From: Chara braunii
Lineage: Eukaryota; Streptophyta; Charophyceae; Charales; Characeae
DNA: 21,405 nucleotides
Direction: 5' to 3'
Assembly (NCBI GenBank): GCA_003427395.1
Contig: BFEA01000512.1
Location: forward strand, 914,663-936,067
Of this stretch, positions 16,681-21,405 are shown in pieces. The stretch's first letter is position 1. Each line of letters opens with the position of its first letter. Both the position numbers and the translations under genes were made by a program. Under the pieces are notes generated by a model. The model saw nothing but the letters and a program-made list of their open reading frames with translations, ran no database searches and was not told where the DNA came from.

Positions 16681-17200
16681 TACGGGCACTATAAGTGTAT
16701 AGTGATGCCCTTTGGACTAACCAACGCGCCAGCTACTTTTCAGCGCTGTATGAATGACCTGTTTAGGCCATGGTTAGATAAATTTGTAGTTGTATACATA
16801 AATGACATCCTAGTGTTTAGTAAGACCCTCCAGGAGCATGAGGGCCATCTAAGGCAAGTCTTGGAGAAGCTGAGAGAAGCTAACTTCAAGATCAATGTGA
16901 AGAAGTGTGAGTGGGCCAAGACACAGGTTCTATACCTGGGCCACGTCCTAGATGGAGATGGCATAAAGGCTGAGGACAACAAGATAGCAACGATTAGAGA
17001 TTGGCCGACTCCCCGCACATTGACAGAGCTGCGGTCGTTCTTGGGGTTAGCAAATTATTATAGAAAGTTCGTGAGGAACATCAATGCTCCCCTTCGCAGG
17101 TTGCTAAAGAAAGAGGCAATCTGGAAGTGGGATAAAGACTGCACAGTGGCCCTGAAGAAGTTCAAGCGGGCCTTAATAGAGTACCTTGTCTTAAGATAGC
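16674..17200 (+). pseudogene. pol: Element 2 reverse transcriptase, N-terminally deleted
   Basis: The frame from about 16674 starts in the middle of RT ([20 protein letters not shown]), so the fingers and the first catalytic aspartate are gone. The YxDD motif reads YIND (16795-16806): an Asn replaces the first catalytic Asp. The thumb follows (LGHVLDGDGIKAEDNK, ELRSFLGLANYYRKFV). It ends at a frame break near 17190. Compared with element 1, about 0.9 kb is missing between the protease active site and this point. Confidence 0.88.
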
Positions 17201-17570
17201 TGATCCATCATTACCATTCGTCGTCACCACTGATGCAAGTCAATATGGTATAGGTGCTGTTCTGCAACAAGACGATGGTAATGGATACAGACCCGTAGAG
17301 TTCATGTCTGCTAGAATGCCTTCAGAAAAGGTAGCGACATCCACCTACGAGAGGGAACTCTACGCTCTCAGGCAAGCGTTAGACCACTGGAAGCACTACT
17401 TGCTTGGGAGACACTTAAGTATATTCAGACCACGAGACACTAAGGTGACTGAAAACGCAGGCCAAGATGACACCAAAGCTAACTAGGTGGGCCGCAAAGA
17501 TAGATTAGTATGATTTCGAGCTCAAGTCAGTCAAAGGGAAATACAATGTAGTTGTGGACGCTCTGAGTAG
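17185..17570 (+). pseudogene. pol: Element 2 RNase H, frameshifted
   Basis: Frame 3 carries FVVTTDASQYGIGAVLQQ and STYERELYALRQALDHW, then shifts near 17430 so that the third motif is scrambled. Frame 1 resumes with an in-frame TAG at 17506-17508, then YDFELKSVKGKYN and the last motif VVDALSRR. Acidic residues of the first, second and fourth motifs are visible. Confidence 0.85.
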
Positions 17571-18681
17571 GAGATCGGACTACTTTGGAGCGATAGTGCA
17601 CTATCTGGATATAGGGAGAGACCTACAACAGAGAGTCAAAGAAGCATATGCGCAGGACCCTATCTATAACAACCTCCTCAAGAGAGTTAAGGAGGCATCG
17701 GAATTGGAACCAGATTACCGCACTACAGACGACTTGTTATTTGAGAAGACTAGTGTTGTCGACCGCCTATGCGTTCCCAATAATTAAGAGATCCGAAGCT
17801 TGATCTTTGGGGAATGCCATGATACAGAGGGACATTTCGGTTGGCAGAAGACATTAGCCAACCTCATGCGTACGTGTACCTGGCCTGGCATGAAGGCCGA
17901 CTGCATAGAATACATACACAGTTGCAAAGTATGTCAAAGGAACAAGACTACTACGCGAGCCCCTCTAGGTCTTCTCAGACCATCGCCTATCCCAGAAGGA
18001 CCCAGAGATTCAGTGTCTATAGATTTCATGGACGCCGGCGTCAAAAGTAGACATGGCAAGAGCCAAGTCATGGTCGTAGTAGAAAGGTTTAGCAAGTTTG
18101 CCATTTTCGTTCCTTTGCCTTCTGAGGCACGCATAGATTTAGTGATCCGAAAGTTTTTCGACCACTAGGTCAATGAACATGGGCTACCGTTGTCTATAGT
18201 AAGTGACAGAGATACCCGGTTCACTAGTAAGAATTGGCACGAATTAACGAAAGTCTACGGATCAAAGTTGTTAATGTCGTCTGGCCGTCATCCAGAGACA
18301 AACGGACAGACCGAACAGATGAATAAAGTCCTTCAACAAGTTTTAAGGATGTACATTAGGCCCAATCAATTGGACTGGGATGAGATGCTCCCAAAAGTAG
18401 CCAGTGCCTACAATAATAGCGTGCACTTAGCCACTTGTCACACTCCCAATGAGCTACATAAGTGTTTTAAACCACGCAGACCGTTTGAAGGACTTAACCG
18501 GGATCAGATTCAGAGGTTACCGCCCGGTACCAAGGAGTTTGCGATACAGCACGAGAAAGAGATAGCTACAGTAGTTGACAACCTCAAGAAGGCCCAGCAC
18601 AGAATGGTAAAACAAGCCACGCCCTTCACAGTTCCAAGTCGGCGACCTAGTCCGGGTCAAGTCAAAAGAGTTTGCTCCTGA
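17571..18681 (+). pseudogene. pol: Element 2 integrase, three frame interruptions
   Basis: After a linker (DYFGAIVHYLDIGRDLQQRV) and a TAA at 17785-17787, the same frame gives GECHDTEGHFGWQKT and CKVCQRNK (HHCC zinc finger). The core follows: SIDFMD, VSDRDTRFTS and NGQTEQMNK (D, D, E all present). A TAG at 18166-18168 splits the core. DEMLPKVASAYNNSVH and a basic, glutamine-rich tail follow, to the stop at 18679-18681. The frame is otherwise well kept over 1.1 kb. Confidence 0.9.
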
Positions 18682-19099
18682 GGCGAACATCTCGCAAAAG
18701 CTGCTACTTGCTTATAGAGGACCCTGGCCAGTCCTAGCAGTCAAGGGTGGAGAGGATGGACCATCCTATACGATAGAGATTGCAGCACACCTCCACACCT
18801 GCCCAGTTTTCCATGCATCAAAGTTGTTACCTTGTACAACGAGCCAACAGTTTCCATCACCAAGGTCTATGATTCCTCCAGATATGGATGGGAGGTACAA
18901 CATTCATGGCATAGTAGGTGAGGATGTCTTCAGAACAGGAGGTAGAGGTCGTCCACAGAAACAGTACAAAGTCAGATTCTCTTATAAAGAACCTGAAGAC
19001 GACCGCTGGTTCACCAGAGCAGAACTTCTAGAGACAGCTCCCAATATAGTCCGAGCCTATGAGAGAGATGAGAAGGGTAAAGGTCCGGCCTTGGACTGA
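18632..19099 (+). pseudogene. pol: Element 2 integrase C-terminus with chromodomain-like segment
   Basis: The frame moves by +1 around 18632 (FQVGDLVRVKSKEFAPEAN) and stays open to TGA 19097-19099. LAYRGPWPVLAV and YTIEIAAHLHTCPVFHASKL are the standard Ty3/gypsy integrase tail (GPF and HPVFHVS-like motifs). From about 18885, DGRYNIHGIVGEDVF, QKQYKVRFSYKEPEDDRWF and RAELLETAPNIVRAYE form a chromodomain-like end. It aligns with the element 1 segment at about 10575-10755. Confidence 0.8.
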
Positions 19100-19137
19100 A
19101 GTATTCTTGGAGGACCTCGAATTTAGGCCGGCGGGAG

Positions 19138-19982
19138 TGAAACGGTTTCCACCTTTGCGGAAGCAGATGCAGATCCAAGGGTTCGATCCCTAGACCTTAC
19201 CTGCACCCGTGTACAGTATCGAGTAGGACCCTGTGTGTTTTGAACCCGCGACCTGTGTTAAGTAGTGACTGCACCTTGTCATAGGTCCCTGTAGTTGTAG
19301 GGGTTCGATCTGTAGATCTGTCAAGTAGGGGTTACAGATGTGCAGAGGTCGAAACTGCTAGACTAGAGGTCTGTAGGTAAGTCGTAGGTCCAGCTGCGTC
19401 GAGTAGGCAGTGCGACTGCATCGAGTCAGCAGTGAAACGCCGTGCAGTCAGCGGTACCGGTCCAGTCAGTCACAGTCCAGTCAAGCAAGTACTCTGTGGG
19501 ACTGTGTGCACCGAGGGCCTGGAGGAAAGGGGCAGACCAGCGACCAACAGAAGTATAAATCAAGAGGCAGCGTCCAGGGATTATTCATTCGCTGCCTAAA
19601 GCACTGTCTCAAGCGACTTGTGCGAGGTGGTCTGCAGAGCGCCTGAGGTCGAAGAGGGCTGGAAGAAGTCAGCGTAGCCATAGTTATTGGTGGAGAGACC
19701 ATAGCCGCTGTAGTTAGGAGAGAGACGCAAGTGTGTGTGTGGGGGGGGGGGGGTTGTATTCAGGGTGATCCAGGGTTGAGTGTGTGCGAACAGTGGTGTT
19801 GGATACCATAACGAGAGTTGGGTTGTACAGGCGCTGAAGCGCCAGCCTGTTGAAGCAAGTTTGCGCCTGAACTGTGTTCTCGAGTTCCATATCTCTGAGT
19901 TTTGAGTGGGCGCTGTGCGCCAGTGTGAATCGCCATCTGTTTGCATGTATGTGAAGCAGAAAAGAAAGCGAGTCTGATTGCA
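19138..19982 (+). repeat. Element 2 3' LTR (longer copy)
   Basis: TGAAACGG...GATTGCA. It carries a 296-bp block (19365-19660) absent from the 5' LTR, with clustered CAGTC/AGTCA motifs (about 19405-19490) and a TATA box, plus a 13-G run near 19741-19753. GGGAG just upstream (19133-19137) is a weak polypurine tract. Confidence 0.92.
19554..19560 (+). promoter_or_regulatory. TATA box of the element 2 LTR promoter
   Basis: TATAAAT in GTATAAATCAAG, about 190 bp downstream of the start of the extra LTR block. It is the best promoter match in either LTR of element 2. The equivalent region is missing from the 5' LTR. Confidence 0.5.
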
Positions 19983-20897
19983 GATTTCTGATTACTACCG
20001 TACTTGCAACCGCACATGTTTGCTGCGAACAAAAGAAAAAAAAAAAAAAAGAAACAACTGTGCACAGTGCAGTGCCGTGGGAAATAGTTCACTTCCATCT
20101 TACCCCCCCCTCCCACCTTTCTCATCAATGAATCGGACCTGAAAGCTAGGTCGTATACACGCACGATAAGGGCATGTTGGCTGCTTCGCAACCTGTGACT
20201 TCATATCACTAATACGATTGGACTGCCCTCCTCCCCCAACGACAACGCACCCTTGTCATAAGCGTATCAAACCGAAAAGATAGCTTGTATGCATTCATAA
20301 TCGGGGTGCCTTTGCGTTCGGGGGAGGACGGTGTAGACAGAAGAGGGGTTCTGCTGTCTAGTCTTAAGCCACCAGTGCTTCGGGGCGGTGGGAGGCTTTC
20401 TTTTGCCGATGCGGATTCCCCCCTGCACACAAACAAACAAAAAAAAAGATAAAAAAATGGATCGCCACAGGCCCTTTTTTGGCTGGTGCCGCCAGCCATT
20501 TTGCTCCAGGAGGCCGACCTCTGAAACACGTGGCACAGGCTCAACCCTGTTGGAGAAAAATCACCGGAGAAAGTACTGCTGGTGGTTTAATCACTTTAAT
20601 CAACCCCATACCAGAAATTTAAAAAAACACAAAATTTGACAACCAGCACATAATTTTTTTTTTTGGGGGGGGGAAGGGGGGGAAGACATACACAAGGAAA
20701 AAAGGAAGTGCAACACGAAGTACAACAAAACAGGTGCAGTTCACACAAACATAAAAAAAAAGTGTACATTCACTATAAAAAACGATCATGAAAATAAAAA
20801 CGGCAAAAAGAAAGTGAAGGTTAATCAATAATTATTATTACCTTAATTCAAGTTAATTGCATTTAATTTCACACGAAACCTTTTGAGTTTCACGTAC
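19983..20897. other. right flank of element 2, no gene seen
   Basis: Begins GATT, the candidate right target-site duplication. It contains poly(A) and poly(C) runs, repeat copy C (20272-20335), a poly(T)-poly(G) run near 20651-20690 and AT-rich sequence to about 20890. Open frames here are short and low in complexity. On the minus strand it would be the start of the intron following the exon that ends at 20898. Confidence 0.6.
20272..20335 (+). repeat. dispersed repeat, copy C (diverged)
   Basis: CCGAAAAGATAGCTTGTATG, CATTCATAATCGGGGTGCC, TTTGCGTTCGGGGG, then GACGGTGTAGACA. Related to copies A and B on the other side of element 2, with small deletions. Confidence 0.55.
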
Positions 20898-21045
20898 CGC
20901 AACATCCCCATTCGGCAAGCAGCAGCTCTCCAAAAATGTCCGTGCCAGGCCGCCTGCTGATCGCGGATCGAACTCGCCCTGCACAAATCCTCTCCGTCCA
21001 TTCAAAAGGATTTCGCACACAGCAGATGCATTCATAGCAGTGATG
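20898..21045 (-). CDS. candidate upstream exon of the same host gene
   Basis: Read on the minus strand, the frame encodes MNASAVCEILLNGRRGFVQG (ATG at 21035-21033), then EFDPRSAGGLARTFLE and LPNGDVA. It ends at GCG before GTACGTG, a donor-like site with GT at 20897-20896, in phase 0. The exon at 2753-1968 starts in phase 0, so the two could be joined. The frame is open upstream to 21128. Possible exon starts are an AG at 21047-21046 or a more distant acceptor. The residue mix looks like real protein rather than repeat, but the piece is short and I recognise no family. An unrelated small open frame is possible. Confidence 0.3.
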
Positions 21046-21295
21046 CTACCAACACATGACAAGGGCAATATGTTCTTTACTTTTTTCCTTTCATTCACAG
21101 TCAGTCTGTTTGATGGCTGAAACCTCACTTATTTCTTGTTCGCTGCCACAATTTTCACCAAATGATTTATAAAAAAAAGAAGAAGCGGGGCAATAATTTT
21201 CAGAATGAAAAATCGCCCAAGATGCCTTTGTCAAAAATGTCCTCGCCCACTCACTATTTTGTTTTGTTTTTTTCTTTTTCTGTTAACCTTTTTGA
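21046..21295. other. AT-rich sequence, no gene assigned
   Basis: The minus-strand frame of the preceding entry stays open to 21128. On the plus strand TTTTTTCCTTTCATTCACAG (ending about 21100) looks like a splice acceptor, so coding direction here is uncertain. 21130-21295 shows nothing but A- and T-runs. Confidence 0.4.
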
Positions 21296-21312
21296 TGTGT
21301 GTGTGTGTGTGT

Positions 21313-21403
<91 letters not shown>
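21296..21403. repeat. (TG)n then (GA)n microsatellite at the window end
   Basis: TG repeats at 21296-21312, then AATT, then about 43 GA units at 21317-21403. The window ends two bases later. Confidence 0.97.
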
Positions 21404-21404
<1 letters not shown>

Positions 21405-21405
21405 C

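Larger units (their letters stand above)
12488..19982 (+). mobile_element. Element 2: second Ty3/gypsy chromovirus-type LTR retrotransposon (defective)
   Basis: LTRs of 521 and 845 bp enclose primer-binding site, leader, gag, protease, RT, RNase H, integrase and chromodomain in Ty3/gypsy order. It belongs to a different family from element 1: the LTRs and gag do not align, while pol motifs are related. The flanking GATT repeats suggest an undisturbed insertion. It is dead through several stops and shifts, a deletion joining protease to mid-RT, a YIND active site and loss of 296 bp from the 5' LTR. Confidence 0.93.

Overview
The window looks like a piece of a large, repeat-rich eukaryotic nuclear genome. 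The gag and pol style (a lysine/glutamate-rich Gag amino terminus, C-terminal chromodomains, a TGGTATC-type primer-binding site) and a host exon with plant-like motifs point to the streptophyte lineage. My best guess is a charophyte alga such as Chara. That guess rests on remembered sequence style, not on a search. Both ends run into dinucleotide repeats, so this may be a whole contig that broke at microsatellites.

Layout: 1-1400 holds a microsatellite, a GC-rich tract and a candidate non-autonomous DNA transposon (283-1378, 19-bp perfect terminal inverted repeats). An 82-bp hairpin (1670-1751) and a G-rich tract (1893-1939) follow. On the minus strand, 2753 to 1968 is a clean 262-codon internal exon, bounded by a good splice acceptor and a good splice donor, both in phase 0. 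A second minus-strand coding candidate ends at a donor-like site at 20898, also in phase 0. If the two belong to one gene, the intron between them is about 18.1 kb and contains nearly everything else in the window.

Most of the window is two full-length but dead Ty3/gypsy chromovirus-type LTR retrotransposons in the same orientation (+), separated by 584 bp. Element 1 is 2989-11903: LTRs 2989-4073 and 10845-11903, duplicated primer-binding site, long leader, gag, protease, RT, RNase H, integrase, chromodomain, polypurine tract. Element 2 is 12488-19982: LTRs 12488-13008 and 19138-19982, primer-binding site, long leader, gag, protease, truncated RT, RNase H, integrase, chromodomain. Both carry several stops and frameshifts. 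Element 2 also lacks the protease-to-RT junction, has YIND in place of the RT YxDD motif, and has lost a TATA-containing block from its 5' LTR.

The most notable non-coding signals are: a ~74-bp leader segment shared by the two otherwise different elements (60 of 74 columns identical in my hand alignment) that folds into a stem with a compensatory base-pair change; an array of twelve same-direction TTGAC(C/T) sites in 197 bp of the element 2 leader; a GCCATAGC motif recurring across both elements; and a chimeric LTR end in element 1 that carries an extra primer-binding site. No rRNA, tRNA or CRISPR array was found.
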